Under the pieces are notes generated by a model. The model was not told the origin of the DNA. It was given only the letters and a program-made list of their open reading frames with translations, and ran no database searches. A program made the translations under genes and the position numbers. A stretch of DNA of 25,950 bases from Flammeovirgaceae bacterium UBA5008. Its GTDB lineage: Bacteria > Bacteroidota > Bacteroidia > Cytophagales > Cyclobacteriaceae. Within the stretch, counting starts at the first letter, position 1. Each line of letters opens with the position of its first letter. Of this stretch, positions 7,923 through 16,674 are shown piece after piece. The stretch spans positions 167,348 through 193,297 of the forward strand of contig DGYK01000031.1 in assembly GCA_002398365.1 (NCBI GenBank). Reading direction: 5' to 3'.

Positions 7923-9074
7923 ATGAAGAAGTGGTTCGTCATTGTTATTTCATTTGTTGCATCGCTCGCGCAAAGTCAATCGATTCAATACTTGGCCGAT
8001 GGATTTGATGATAATCGAAATAAGTGGGAAGAGGAAGTAACGGCTGCCTATAGTTTTAAAATTCAGGAAGGACATTTGGTGATCGATGCTAACACCGCCT
8101 CGGTTCATACCTTCCAAAACGTGGGCATCACAAAAGAAGATGACTTTGGTTTGCATGCTCGTATGATATTTTTCAATGGCACCAGCGAAGGGTGGATGGG
8201 CATTCGCTTTGGCATGAGTGAAGACGCAAAAAAGTATCTCACGTTTTCTTACAACAACGCGCAAGGTTTTTTAATCACTGCCAACTTCGGAAAAAAGTAT
8301 GAGGTTCTCAGGCAATCCAAATCTACCGTCATAAAACCCTACGATTACAATACCTTGACGGTGATCAAACGCTCGGGCGAATATCAATTTTTGATTAATG
8401 ATAAGCAGGTCTTTCGTGATGCGATCAAACCATTCTTTGGTCCTATGATCGCATTGTATGTGAGTGAGAACATGAGTTTGCGGGTGGATGAAGTGCAGGT
8501 ATTTGATCCGAAGAAAGGAAAACAGCGCATCATAGCCAGTCAGGCCACAATGGCCAAAGTGGAAGAGCAAGATGTGAAGAGCATTATTCTCACGGAAGAA
8601 TTACCTCCCGACTTTCAACAGTTTTATGATCACTTTCAAAAATTTGCTTTCCCTTACGACTACAGCACGGTTATCAATCAAGCAAAGGATGTCAGTCAAC
8701 TTCCGTTTGTGCAGCAAAATTTTTATCAGTATGACCTGAGTACCACTCGCGATCATCATGTGTGGGCCATTGCCATCCTTTCAGTGTGTCAAAACGGATA
8801 TACTTTTTTGGTAGGCAATCAATACACCACCGGCATTCAACGTGTTTTTCGGATCAGCATAGAGGCCTTTGATAAAAAAGGAAACAAGTTGGGAAGCAAA
8901 ACGGTCGGCTCTACGGTAGAAGAAAATGACAAGTACTATCAAACATTACATTTTCGCGTTTCGCAAAAGTCTGCTTCTGTCAATTTTGATGTAGAAGAAA
9001 CATACTTCAACGGCAACATCCGTAAAAGTCTCGTCAGTTTCAATGGTGATTTGTGTAACCTTAATTCGTATTAG
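7923..9074 (+). CDS. Exported protein with a laminin-G/concanavalin-like N-terminal domain
   Basis: 383 aa with a signal peptide (MKKWFVIVISFVASLAQSQ). Residues about 25-200 look like a concanavalin/laminin-G jelly roll: DGFDDNRNKWEE at the start, GWMGIRFGMSED and KYLTFSYNNAQG in the middle, YNTLTVIKRSGEYQFLINDK and a closing SLRVDEVQVFDP. Such domains usually bind sugars or protein surfaces. The remaining part (about 215-383) is a beta-rich region with no family I can name. Its stop is two bases before the CHAT gene start, so both are very likely co-transcribed and work together in the envelope. The AAAATACCCGG just before the start resembles a half of the palindrome at 4128-4151, weak evidence for shared regulation. 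Confidence 0.75.
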   Translation: MKKWFVIVISFVASLAQSQSIQYLADGFDDNRNKWEEEVTAAYSFKIQEGHLVIDANTASVHTFQNVGITKEDDFGLHARMIFFNGTSEGWMGIRFGMSEDAKKYLTFSYNNAQGFLITANFGKKYEVLRQSKSTVIKPYDYNTLTVIKRSGEYQFLINDKQVFRDAIKPFFGPMIALYVSENMSLRVDEVQVFDPKKGKQRIIASQATMAKVEEQDVKSIILTEELPPDFQQFYDHFQKFAFPYDYSTVINQAKDVSQLPFVQQNFYQYDLSTTRDHHVWAIAILSVCQNGYTFLVGNQYTTGIQRVFRISIEAFDKKGNKLGSKTVGSTVEENDKYYQTLHFRVSQKSASVNFDVEETYFNGNIRKSLVSFNGDLCNLNSY

Positions 9075-9076
9075 TA

Positions 9077-11950
9077 ATGCGATCAATCATCCTCTTCCTT
9101 TTTCTTATAATCAATTTTTCTTTATCGGCTCAGGATTATTATGCTGACTTAGAAAAAAGGATGCTCACACTTTATCAAGAAAAAAAGTACAACGAATCGT
9201 TGCAACTCTCTACGCAATACTTACGCGTGTTTCCTGATAATCTGGCTGCCAACGGAAATCAAGCAGCTTGTTTGCTTTTTTTGAATCGACCTATAGTAGC
9301 ATTGACGTACATTGATCGTGTTTTGCTGATGGACCCCACGGCTTCAGCTTCACTCACTGCCAAAGCTTACGTACTTGCGCAACAAGGTAATATTTCGGAA
9401 GCGAAGCGATTGTTGACCGATGCCATTCGATTTTCTTCAGAGAATGAAGATTCGAAAGTAGCATTGGGGGAGATGAAAGAGTTTGAAAAAGTTTTTAATA
9501 AGCAAGAAGCATTTCAACATTTAGCACAGTGGTTGCAACAAACCGAATCTACCATTCGAGAAAGGGATTGGTCGCTGGCTAAATTGATTTCACTCTACAA
9601 TCAATATCCTGAAAATCCTGCTGAGTTAATGAAGCAGTGTCGGGAAAAGGTAGCACTCTTTAATCAAACGAATAAACCCGTGATGGCCTTGCTGGCATTT
9701 AGTTATGCAGCGCGGTGGTTGAATAGCTGGGGCTATAAAAGTGAAGCACTCGAAATCGCTACAGAAGGTTATGTCCAATTGAAATCAAAAGGCTATGGCG
9801 ACAACCATTACTTGGCCTCGTATTTGATCGCTCAGCTGATGGCTTATCACAGCGATAAAGGCGATCAGGAAAAAGCGATTCAGTTCAGTGAAGACTTTTT
9901 TGAGCACATGGGCAAATCCCCACTAATTACGATCGACATTGATGGTCTGACGAATCTTTCAAATGCGTACAGCATTTTAAGAAGTGGTGACGCAAAAAAA
10001 AATCAGGCTAATGCCAATCAGCTAGCCATTCAGGCGTATGATCTTGCTTTAAAGAATCAATACATTAATGGAATAGTCGTGGCAGCCAATTCTATTGTTT
10101 TGTCCAGTTACAATACCGATTACAGTAACGCGGCCATCCGCTATGGCGAATACGGTTTTAAAGTGGCCGAAGAAAATCAGTTGTCAATCAAAAAATCGAT
10201 CATCTCCAATCTAGCGTTGCTGTATTGGAACACAGGTCGCGATGGGCAACAGAAATGTCGCAATTTGTATCGGTTTCAGATTGAGCAAGCTAAAAAAGAA
10301 AACCGATGGAGTGATGCCTCACTTTATCTCAACAACTTGGGAGCGATGTATTATCAGCAACAAGACATGGAGCAGGCCATTCAGTTGTTTGAAGAGTCTG
10401 CCTTGCTGGCAAATGAAGGTGTGAACTACGCGAATCCTCAAGATCGACTTTCGCATTACCAAAGTCAGATGAGTGCCAATCAATGGTTGGTGTTGTGTTA
10501 CGCGCAAGCGGCTAATACCGAAAAAGCATTTGAGGCAATGGAACGAAGCCGTGCACGCGTGCTCACCGAGCGATTGGCGCAGAAACAGCTGGCACCCCCC
10601 ACTATTTCAGAATTCCAGAATTTGTTAAAGCCTGATGAAGCTTGTTTGATGTACCAGGTTTTTTCCGGTTATCAATTGGTGATTTTAACCATAACAAAAA
10701 AGTATTCGCACGTTTTTTATCATGCCGATCCTCGATTTGTAGGTGACATTCGCGAACGATACTTTAACCGATCGAAACAAGAGCAAACCACTGAACATAC
10801 ATCGGAGGAATCGGCTCGTGGTTTCGAATGGATCAGTCAGGATCACCAGCGCACACAAGTAAACCGTGGCTATGACCGAGATGAGATTGCACCTCGCAGT
10901 GAATTCGATCGGGTGGTAAAGCTCACTCGAAAATTTTCGGAGAAGCCGGAATTAAATGATGAGATGCTGATGGATTTATTAACACGTTATCAGCGATTCC
11001 TTATCACGCCAATCAACAATCGCTTGGGTGGGATCAAGACATTAATTATTTCGCCCAATGATGTGCTGAGTTTTATTCCGTTTGAAGCGCTGAAAACATT
11101 TGACGGAAAGTATTTGGTTGAAAAATACAATATTCGCTACCTCCACTCTGCCAGTGTGATGCAACAATTGGCTGAACGCAAGTATGAAGCATCGCGCAAA
11201 CCACTGCTCGCGATGGGTGGAGCTATTTACGAGGACTTAGCAACCGATCGAAAAGCGTTGTCAACAGAATCGGATCTCACTTTGTTGCAAGCGGAAGTAG
11301 AGGAGAATCTACGCAAAAATAAATCAGTGAGAAAAGCATACGCTACTTTGTTTGGTACCAGAGCCATGAATGCTTTGCCTGGTACTGTGGAAGAAGTGAA
11401 AAGCATTAGTAAAAATTTATCAGGTGCCGATGTGTTTTTTGGAAAAGATATGACAGAGAATCGCATCAAAGCAATGTCAAAGAGCGGTGAGTTGGCCAAC
11501 TATAAAGTACTTCATCTTGCTACGCACGGTTTTGTTGTAGCTGAAATTCCTGATCTTTCCGGTGTGGCGATGAGTATTTTCACCGAAGAGCAGGGCGGTG
11601 AAGATGGCTTCCTGAATGCCGTAGAAATTTCGAACCTAAAATTGAAGTGCGATTTGACAGTCTTATCGGCTTGCCAGACAGCCTTGGGAAAATTGTATGT
11701 GGGCGAAGGCGTTACCGGATTAACACAATCGTTGCTGGTAGCCGGCAGCAATGCCGCGCTCGTATCGTTGTGGCCGGTGAATGACACCAGCACGATGTTG
11801 TTCATGAGCAATTTTTACAAAGAAGTGGCGAAGGGAAAACCGTATCCGCAAATTGTAAATGATCTCAAGAAGAAATTTATTAAAGGAGAGTTTGGGAAGG
11901 AGTTTCAGCACCCGCACTTTTGGGCACCGTTTATTTATTTTGGGAATTGA
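9077..11950 (+). CDS. Exported TPR-CHAT domain protein (caspase-like peptidase)
   Basis: 957 aa with a signal peptide (MRSIILFLFLIINFSLSAQ). TPR-like helical repeats occupy about 25-510. A CHAT domain (caspase HetF associated with TPRs) lies at about 650-955, introduced by LIISPNDVLSFIPFEAL. Both catalytic residues of the caspase-like dyad are present: His817 in HLATHGFVV and Cys866 in LSACQTALG, followed by GEGVTGLTQSLLVAGS and a terminal HPHFWAPFIYFGN. CHAT proteins are predicted or proven cysteine proteases, several in programmed death or defence. This one is exported, so it should act in the periplasm or outside rather than on cytoplasmic targets. Last gene of the cluster; the gene for the laminin-G-like protein immediately precedes it. 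Confidence 0.92.
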   Translation: MRSIILFLFLIINFSLSAQDYYADLEKRMLTLYQEKKYNESLQLSTQYLRVFPDNLAANGNQAACLLFLNRPIVALTYIDRVLLMDPTASASLTAKAYVLAQQGNISEAKRLLTDAIRFSSENEDSKVALGEMKEFEKVFNKQEAFQHLAQWLQQTESTIRERDWSLAKLISLYNQYPENPAELMKQCREKVALFNQTNKPVMALLAFSYAARWLNSWGYKSEALEIATEGYVQLKSKGYGDNHYLASYLIAQLMAYHSDKGDQEKAIQFSEDFFEHMGKSPLITIDIDGLTNLSNAYSILRSGDAKKNQANANQLAIQAYDLALKNQYINGIVVAANSIVLSSYNTDYSNAAIRYGEYGFKVAEENQLSIKKSIISNLALLYWNTGRDGQQKCRNLYRFQIEQAKKENRWSDASLYLNNLGAMYYQQQDMEQAIQLFEESALLANEGVNYANPQDRLSHYQSQMSANQWLVLCYAQAANTEKAFEAMERSRARVLTERLAQKQLAPPTISEFQNLLKPDEACLMYQVFSGYQLVILTITKKYSHVFYHADPRFVGDIRERYFNRSKQEQTTEHTSEESARGFEWISQDHQRTQVNRGYDRDEIAPRSEFDRVVKLTRKFSEKPELNDEMLMDLLTRYQRFLITPINNRLGGIKTLIISPNDVLSFIPFEALKTFDGKYLVEKYNIRYLHSASVMQQLAERKYEASRKPLLAMGGAIYEDLATDRKALSTESDLTLLQAEVEENLRKNKSVRKAYATLFGTRAMNALPGTVEEVKSISKNLSGADVFFGKDMTENRIKAMSKSGELANYKVLHLATHGFVVAEIPDLSGVAMSIFTEEQGGEDGFLNAVEISNLKLKCDLTVLSACQTALGKLYVGEGVTGLTQSLLVAGSNAALVSLWPVNDTSTMLFMSNFYKEVAKGKPYPQIVNDLKKKFIKGEFGKEFQHPHFWAPFIYFGN

Positions 11951-11960
11951 AGCTTGTTGT

Positions 11961-12005
11961 GGCGTCCGACCGCTATACTTTTTAGTGGCAAAACGGTCAG
12001 ACGCC
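11961..12005. repeat. Inverted repeat between convergent CHAT and AsmA genes
   Basis: GGCGTCCGACCG (11961-11972) and CGGTCAGACGCC (11994-12005) pair at 11 of 12 positions around a 21-nt loop. An alternative inner helix CCGCTA/TAGTGG is possible. No T-run follows on either strand, so it is not a classical terminator; it may serve as a transcript-end hairpin or be a dispersed repeat. Confidence 0.5.
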
Positions 12006-12038
12006 TTGCGTATTATTAGAGAAACTTAACGGCACCCA

Positions 12039-14513
12039 TCAATTCTCCCAATCAAAATAATCATCCTTCTCTAACTCAATTTCTTTTTTCTTCTTTTTTC
12101 CTTTCAGTTGAAATGCTTCTTTCAACTCTTTGACTTCCTTTTTCAGGTCACTGACAATTTTCTTTTTCACGGCTTCTTTGTCGTAGCTGATTTTATATTG
12201 ATCGGTAGTGCCGGTAATCTTTAAGAATACTTGTGTTTTGCCCTGACGGGTTTCTTCAATGGCGCCAAAGGCTTCATCGGGATCGATTTTCTTTTTGTTG
12301 CGCAGCGGTGCTACTACCCGGTAGTTGATTTGTTGATCGAAGGTGTGTGTGCCACTCAATTGCAGCGTGGTCACATTGCTTTTGATTTCCATCTGCGGAA
12401 TGTAGATGGTTTCGTTTTCGATGTGGATGTCATTTTTTAAATCAGCAAAACGCAGTTTGCTCAAACCCTCATCATCCAGGTATTTATTCAATCCTTGCAG
12501 CGGTTCAAAGTTATTCAGTTCCCCTTTTTTGATCGTGGTGCTGATGTCGGCTATCAGTGTTTTCGAAATCAACTTCAAATTTTCGGTTAACGTCATTTCC
12601 ATGTTCACATCGGCAAACACCTGACCCTTGAGATGTTTGTCTTCAATAAACTTTTGATAGAAGTTTTCGAACACATAAAATACACTGTCGATGTGGATTC
12701 CATCCAACTTCACCGCACTGGCAATGTCGATGGCGTTTGCTTTCTTGGCATCGACAATGGCATTCAAATCCAGTTTACCGCCCATTGTTTTCATGGCAAT
12801 ATTTCTGGAAATAGCCACTTGATTTTTTACTAACAGATCACCCTTCACCGCAGTGGGGTGGAAACGCTTGTAGCGAAGTTGCTGCACATCACAGTTAAAG
12901 TTCAGATAAATAAGCGGTGAGATGCTGAACTTAAAATCGTTGGACTGCGCCTTGCCAAAACCAATTTCAAATAGTTGATTTACATCCAAAAATTTTGATT
13001 TCAAATCGGCTTCAATACCAATCGGTTGCTTTTCGAATAGCAAAAAGGTAATCACGTTTTTGAAAAAACCGTTCAATGCAAAATCGCTGTTACCCATTTG
13101 CCCTGTCAGGTTGCTCATGGCCAGATCGTTGTTGTTGAATTGAAGATTACCATTCAGGTTATTGATTTTCACTTTCTCTTCGCCCCACTCAAACGAAATA
13201 TCGGTAAGGTCAATCGCGCCTGCCGTTTTCACTTGCTGCGCAGTACTTTTCTTTTTCAGTAAATCGAGCGCGCCCGCAACCGAAAAATCGGCTACTACAT
13301 TTCCTTGTAGTTTGGATACATGTGGGATCGAATAAAAATTTTGAATCGAGGCCGCATCGAATTCACCTTTAAAAGTAAAATCGACTACCGGGTGTTCCAG
13401 ATTTTCAATTTTCAGATTCGAGGCGAATGACTTTCCATTGAGCTCGCCTGTCAATTCATTTAATTCAAGCGTTGCTTTGTCGAATTTGCTAAACGAAGGT
13501 GTGTGGAACGACCCTTTCAGATTCGCTTCTGTAATTTTTGATTGGTAGTCGGGGTGAGTGAAGGTGGCATCCGTACAGCCGAAGCGTACATGCAGCGTAG
13601 GATCTTTGCGTTTGCTGATTTCACCTTTCAGATTTAGATCGAAGAACACATCACCCTTGCTTTGGTATTTTCTGAGATCATCTGACACATCATCGGGTAG
13701 CAATGCCAGAATGGTTTGTATGTTGGCCTCTTCACCTTTTACGTGTAGATCAATCAGGTTCTTTTTCTTGAAGCCATAATTTCCCAGCAACGAAAACCGT
13801 GATTGATTGACATCGAGACGCGCTTTGCCGATGGTGATCGTTTTCTTTTCATCGTCATAATCCACCTGCGCGTCCACCAAAAACTTACGATTTTTAAGAA
13901 ATGCTTTTTTTCGAATCCCGATTTGCCCACATAGCACATCGCCTTTCGCATCAATTTTATATACATCGCCACGAATAGCGATGGACGATACCAGACTTTC
14001 ACTGGCAAACAGATGTTCTTGAATAGCCACGGCATCGGTGTAAGCCACGGCTGTGTTGATCAGTTTCACATCTTTTAAGTCGAATGAAATCGTACTCTTA
14101 CCCGAAGAAGAGTCGGGTTTAAGAATGGTGAAGTTGTTTTCACCCTTTTCATTAATTTTTAAGCTCGTCTCGCTGTTTAAAATGGTAAGACCTTGAATGG
14201 CGTAATTTCCTTTCCATGCTTCGAGTGCATTGAGGGAAAAGGAGATACGGTCTGCCGTTAAGAGTGGGTACTCTCCCGGATGGCTATCTTCTACATACAC
14301 GTTGTTGAAGACAATGGAAAGATTCGGAAAATCCTGCCACGTGGCAATTTCAATCTGGCCAATTTTGATCGGAGTGTTGATGTATTTGTTCGCCTCGGCC
14401 ACAAACTGCTGAATGATGCGGTCTTTGAAGAGGAAGATGGAGATGACAGCCCCTGAGATAATGATCAGCACTCCCAAAAGTGTATAAAGAAAGAATTTTT
14501 TGAAGCGGCTCAA
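12039..14513 (-). CDS. AsmA-like envelope protein
   Basis: 824 aa starting at a TTG (14511-14513); an in-frame stop lies eight codons upstream and no ATG intervenes, so this start is preferred. Residues 7-29 are a single membrane helix. The extended, beta-rich remainder is that of AsmA-family proteins: the opening VNKYINTPIKIG-like segment with WQDFPNLSIVFNNV, repeated units of the LKGEISKR or LNGNLQFNNNDLAM kind, and the AsmA C-terminal region LSKLRFADLKNDIHIENETI with LSGTHTFDQQINYRV. Family members bridge inner and outer membranes and are linked to lipid transport and outer-membrane integrity. The C-terminus ends in a very Lys-rich tail (LKGKKKKKEIELEKDD). Monocistronic, convergent with the CHAT gene. 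Confidence 0.85.
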   Translation of the reverse strand: MSRFKKFFLYTLLGVLIIISGAVISIFLFKDRIIQQFVAEANKYINTPIKIGQIEIATWQDFPNLSIVFNNVYVEDSHPGEYPLLTADRISFSLNALEAWKGNYAIQGLTILNSETSLKINEKGENNFTILKPDSSSGKSTISFDLKDVKLINTAVAYTDAVAIQEHLFASESLVSSIAIRGDVYKIDAKGDVLCGQIGIRKKAFLKNRKFLVDAQVDYDDEKKTITIGKARLDVNQSRFSLLGNYGFKKKNLIDLHVKGEEANIQTILALLPDDVSDDLRKYQSKGDVFFDLNLKGEISKRKDPTLHVRFGCTDATFTHPDYQSKITEANLKGSFHTPSFSKFDKATLELNELTGELNGKSFASNLKIENLEHPVVDFTFKGEFDAASIQNFYSIPHVSKLQGNVVADFSVAGALDLLKKKSTAQQVKTAGAIDLTDISFEWGEEKVKINNLNGNLQFNNNDLAMSNLTGQMGNSDFALNGFFKNVITFLLFEKQPIGIEADLKSKFLDVNQLFEIGFGKAQSNDFKFSISPLIYLNFNCDVQQLRYKRFHPTAVKGDLLVKNQVAISRNIAMKTMGGKLDLNAIVDAKKANAIDIASAVKLDGIHIDSVFYVFENFYQKFIEDKHLKGQVFADVNMEMTLTENLKLISKTLIADISTTIKKGELNNFEPLQGLNKYLDDEGLSKLRFADLKNDIHIENETIYIPQMEIKSNVTTLQLSGTHTFDQQINYRVVAPLRNKKKIDPDEAFGAIEETRQGKTQVFLKITGTTDQYKISYDKEAVKKKIVSDLKKEVKELKEAFQLKGKKKKKEIELEKDDYFDWEN

Positions 14514-14535
14514 AGTTTGATGATCAAGTTTGAAT

Positions 14536-14543
14536 CAAAATTA
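14536..14543 (-). promoter_or_regulatory. Candidate -7 box for the AsmA-like gene
   Basis: On the minus strand TAATTTTG, an exact match to TAnnTTTG, 22 bp before the TTG start. No good upstream TTG element at the right spacing was found. Confidence 0.35.
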
Positions 14544-14723
14544 GTAAAAAATGGTGCCTTTAATTTTCTGATTGATAACAACAATCAACTTGTCATTGGC
14601 ATGGATAAGGAATACTTGTAACGAAGCTTAATTAACGTAATTGTTAGTCAATGTTCGCCTGAATTCAATGTTCTAAGGTCGCAAGTTAATCGAGAGCGTT
14701 CTTGCCGGTGAAATATCTGAAAT

Positions 14724-14753
14724 AAAAAAAGCCGTTACTTGAGGTAACGGCTT
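14724..14753 (-). terminator. Rho-independent terminator of the tRNA-Val transcript
   Basis: On the minus strand AAGCCGTTAC, loop CTCAA, GTAACGGCTT, then a run of T: a 10-bp perfect stem with a U tract, starting 11 nt after the tRNA 3' end. It ends the single-tRNA transcript before the AsmA promoter region. Confidence 0.93.
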
Positions 14754-14763
14754 GATCATCAAG

Positions 14764-14838
14764 TGGGAGCTGAGGGGTTCGAACCCCCGACCCTCTGCTT
14801 GTAAGGCAGATGCTCTGAACCAGCTGAGCTAAGCTCCC
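14764..14838 (-). tRNA. tRNA-Val (anticodon UAC)
   Basis: Full cloverleaf of 75 nt on the minus strand. Acceptor GGGAGCT pairs with AGCTCCC, discriminator A. The D arm is GCTC/GAGC, the anticodon arm TCTGC-CTTACAA-GCAGA gives anticodon TAC, and the T arm is GGGGG-TTCGAAC-CCCTC with one G-U pair. The 3' CCA is not encoded. It has its own promoter and terminator and decodes GUA and related Val codons. Confidence 0.97.
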
Positions 14839-14852
14839 ATTTTTAAGGACTG

Positions 14853-14883
14853 CAAAGGTAAAAGAGAATTTTATTTAAGCAAA
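14853..14883 (-). promoter_or_regulatory. Promoter of tRNA-Val
   Basis: On the minus strand TTTG (14883-14880), 19-bp spacer, TACCTTTG (14860-14853). Both elements and spacing match the Bacteroidota housekeeping promoter. Transcription should start about 8 nt before the mature tRNA. Confidence 0.85.
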
Positions 14884-14936
14884 AAAAATTCTAAGAATGT
14901 TGAGCCTAGAATAATCGGCATTATTCAACCCAACTC

Positions 14937-14957
14937 GAGGTCACAATTTGTGACCTC
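14937..14957. repeat. 21-nt palindrome downstream of the DJ-1 gene
   Basis: GAGGTCACAA and TTGTGACCTC flank one central base, a perfect 10-bp inverted repeat. It lies 11 bp beyond the DJ-1 stop and 54 bp upstream of the tRNA-Val promoter. There is no T-run on either strand. The TCACA/TGTGA arms resemble a dimeric regulator site more than a terminator. Confidence 0.5.
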
Positions 14958-14968
14958 AAATCATCTGA

Positions 14969-15577
14969 TCACCTACCCCAATAATCATACTGCATATACT
15001 GCGCGGCTTCTTTGGCTACTTCCGCACCTTGCAGGCGGCTCACCACATAATACGACATGTCGATGCCCGCAGAGACACCGGCTGACAAAATAATTTTACC
15101 ATTATCTACCCATCGCTTTTCTCCGGATACTTTGGTCGTGGGGGCCATCTTTTGCAAAGCCTCTACCGCCATGAAGTGGGTGGTGGCTTCTTGGTTTTCA
15201 AGCAGTCCCGCTTTCGCTAAAATCAGTGCCCCTGTGCAAACCGAAAGGACCAACTCCGCTTGGTCAAAATGTTTTAGAATCCACTTGCGCATCTCCGGGT
15301 TGTCCATCTCCTTACGGGAACCAAACGGTTTCCCATCCGCATCGTAACCTCCACCACCGGGTATCAAAAAAATATCAGGTCTGGGGCAGTTGGCAAAAGT
15401 GTAAGTGGGTGTGATGATTAAGTTATTCCGCGCACTCACCGTGCTTTGCTCGGCCACGGTGAACACTTCGTAAGGCGTTCCGATTTGTCGCTTGCCGGTG
15501 ATCGAAAACACTTCAAACGGACCGGCAAAGTCCAGCACCTCTACCTGATCAAACAAAACAATGGCAATCTTTTTCAC
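14969..15577 (-). CDS. DJ-1/PfpI-family protein (class I glutamine amidotransferase-like)
   Basis: Cytoplasmic flavodoxin-like protein of the DJ-1/PfpI superfamily, closest in pattern to the isonitrile hydratase/AraC-N-terminal type. I prefer the GTG at 15577 (VKKIAIVLFDQVEVLDFAGP), giving 202 aa. The frame is open to a TTG at 15622, but the predicted transcription start lies inside that extension. The nucleophile elbow is LVLSVCTGALIL (Cys114), with His in EATTHFM nearby and Glu of the conserved GPFEVF near the N-terminus. These are the known catalytic or redox elements of the family. Divergent from the aldo/keto reductase, which suggests a joint role in detoxifying reactive carbonyl compounds; this is inference from context. 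Confidence 0.88.
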   Translation of the reverse strand: MKKIAIVLFDQVEVLDFAGPFEVFSITGKRQIGTPYEVFTVAEQSTVSARNNLIITPTYTFANCPRPDIFLIPGGGGYDADGKPFGSRKEMDNPEMRKWILKHFDQAELVLSVCTGALILAKAGLLENQEATTHFMAVEALQKMAPTTKVSGEKRWVDNGKIILSAGVSAGIDMSYYVVSRLQGAEVAKEAAQYMQYDYWGR

Positions 15578-15623
15578 CTCTCTAAACTTTTTTGAGTTAA
15601 AAACGCTTTCAGTAACTAGCAAT

Positions 15624-15657
15624 CAAATCTAGAATCAATTTCAATATGAACTACAAA
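15624..15657 (-). promoter_or_regulatory. Candidate promoter of the DJ-1 gene
   Basis: On the minus strand TTTG (15657-15654), 22-bp spacer, TAGATTTG (15631-15624), an exact TAnnTTTG. It overlaps the first codons of the divergent reductase, and its start site near 15617 argues for the GTG start of DJ-1 at 15577. Confidence 0.4.
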
Positions 15658-16671
15658 TTATTTGGTCAAAGTGGATTACGCGTGTCGGAACTGTGTTTGG
15701 GCACTATGGGATTTGGTACCGAGTGGAAGTGGGGTGCCGATAAAGAGTTGAGCAAAGCCATCTTTGATGCGTATGCGAATGCAGGTGGCAATTTTTTGGA
15801 TACAGCCAACCGTTATACCGAAGGAACGTCTGAAAAATTTCTGGGCGATTTTATTGCCAAAGACCGCGACCATTTTGTGGTGGCAACCAAATATTCGTTG
15901 CGCGACCGTGCGGGCGATTTGAATTTTTCCGGCAACCATCGGAAGAATTTGATGCGCAGCGTGAAAGAAAGTCTGTGGCGCCTCAACACTGATTACATTG
16001 ACGTACTCTGGTTACACGCTTGGGATAGCTGGACACCCGTAGATGAAGTGATGAAAGGCCTCGAGGACTTGATCTCTCGCGGATTGGTTCATTACATCGG
16101 TATCAGCGACACGCCCGCGTGGGTGGTGAGTCAGGCAAATACGATGGCGCAACTGCGCGGCTGGAATCAGTTCATCGGCTTGCAGATTGAATATAGTTTG
16201 ATTCAGCGGACGGTAGAGGCCGAACTACTTCCCATGGCGAAAGCATTTGGCATGACCGTTACACCGTGGGCTCCGCTGGCGGGTGGTGCACTCACCGGAA
16301 AATATCTGAAAGGAGATAAAGGCCGACTTCCCGAAGCGAGCGCGCGATTAGGAGAACGTGCGGTTGCCATTACGAAGAAGGTGGTAGAGGTGGCGGATCG
16401 CCTCGGAGTTTCGGCATCACAAGTAGCGATTAACTGGACGAGACAACATAAAACGCAGAGTGTTATTCCGATTGTTGGAGCAACCAAAGTAGTGCAGTTG
16501 GAAGATGTGTTGGGTTGTTTAAAATTTGAACTGCCCACCGATGCCATCAACGAGTTGAATGAGGTTTCAAAAATCGAACTGCCTTTTCCGCAAAAGTTTT
16601 TTAATGAGGCAGGGGTAATCGATGTGCTTTATGGTGGTGTGAAAGACAAGATGGTAGATAGCCGGTATTAA
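15646..16671 (+). CDS. Aldo/keto reductase
   Basis: NADPH-dependent oxidoreductase with a (beta/alpha)8 barrel, 341 aa. The catalytic tetrad is visible: Asp52 and Tyr57 in FLDTANRYTEG, Lys82 in VATKYSL and His124 in LWLHAWD. The cofactor-binding end SVIPIVGATKVVQLEDVLG is typical. It looks like the YajO/PhdYeaE-type (AKR11-13) general reductases that act on aldehydes and ketones. The ATG at 15646 is followed by the usual YKLFGQSGLRVSELCLGT. Divergent from the DJ-1/PfpI gene and convergent with the DUF1905-like gene, three bases beyond its stop. Confidence 0.95.
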   Translation: MNYKLFGQSGLRVSELCLGTMGFGTEWKWGADKELSKAIFDAYANAGGNFLDTANRYTEGTSEKFLGDFIAKDRDHFVVATKYSLRDRAGDLNFSGNHRKNLMRSVKESLWRLNTDYIDVLWLHAWDSWTPVDEVMKGLEDLISRGLVHYIGISDTPAWVVSQANTMAQLRGWNQFIGLQIEYSLIQRTVEAELLPMAKAFGMTVTPWAPLAGGALTGKYLKGDKGRLPEASARLGERAVAITKKVVEVADRLGVSASQVAINWTRQHKTQSVIPIVGATKVVQLEDVLGCLKFELPTDAINELNEVSKIELPFPQKFFNEAGVIDVLYGGVKDKMVDSRY

Positions 16672-16674
16672 TTG

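Noticed and set aside
9077..11950. Reading the TPR-CHAT protein as part of a type III-E CRISPR (craspase) system
   Set aside because: It has a signal peptide, and no CRISPR array, gRAMP/Cas7-11 effector or Cas1/2 gene is present.
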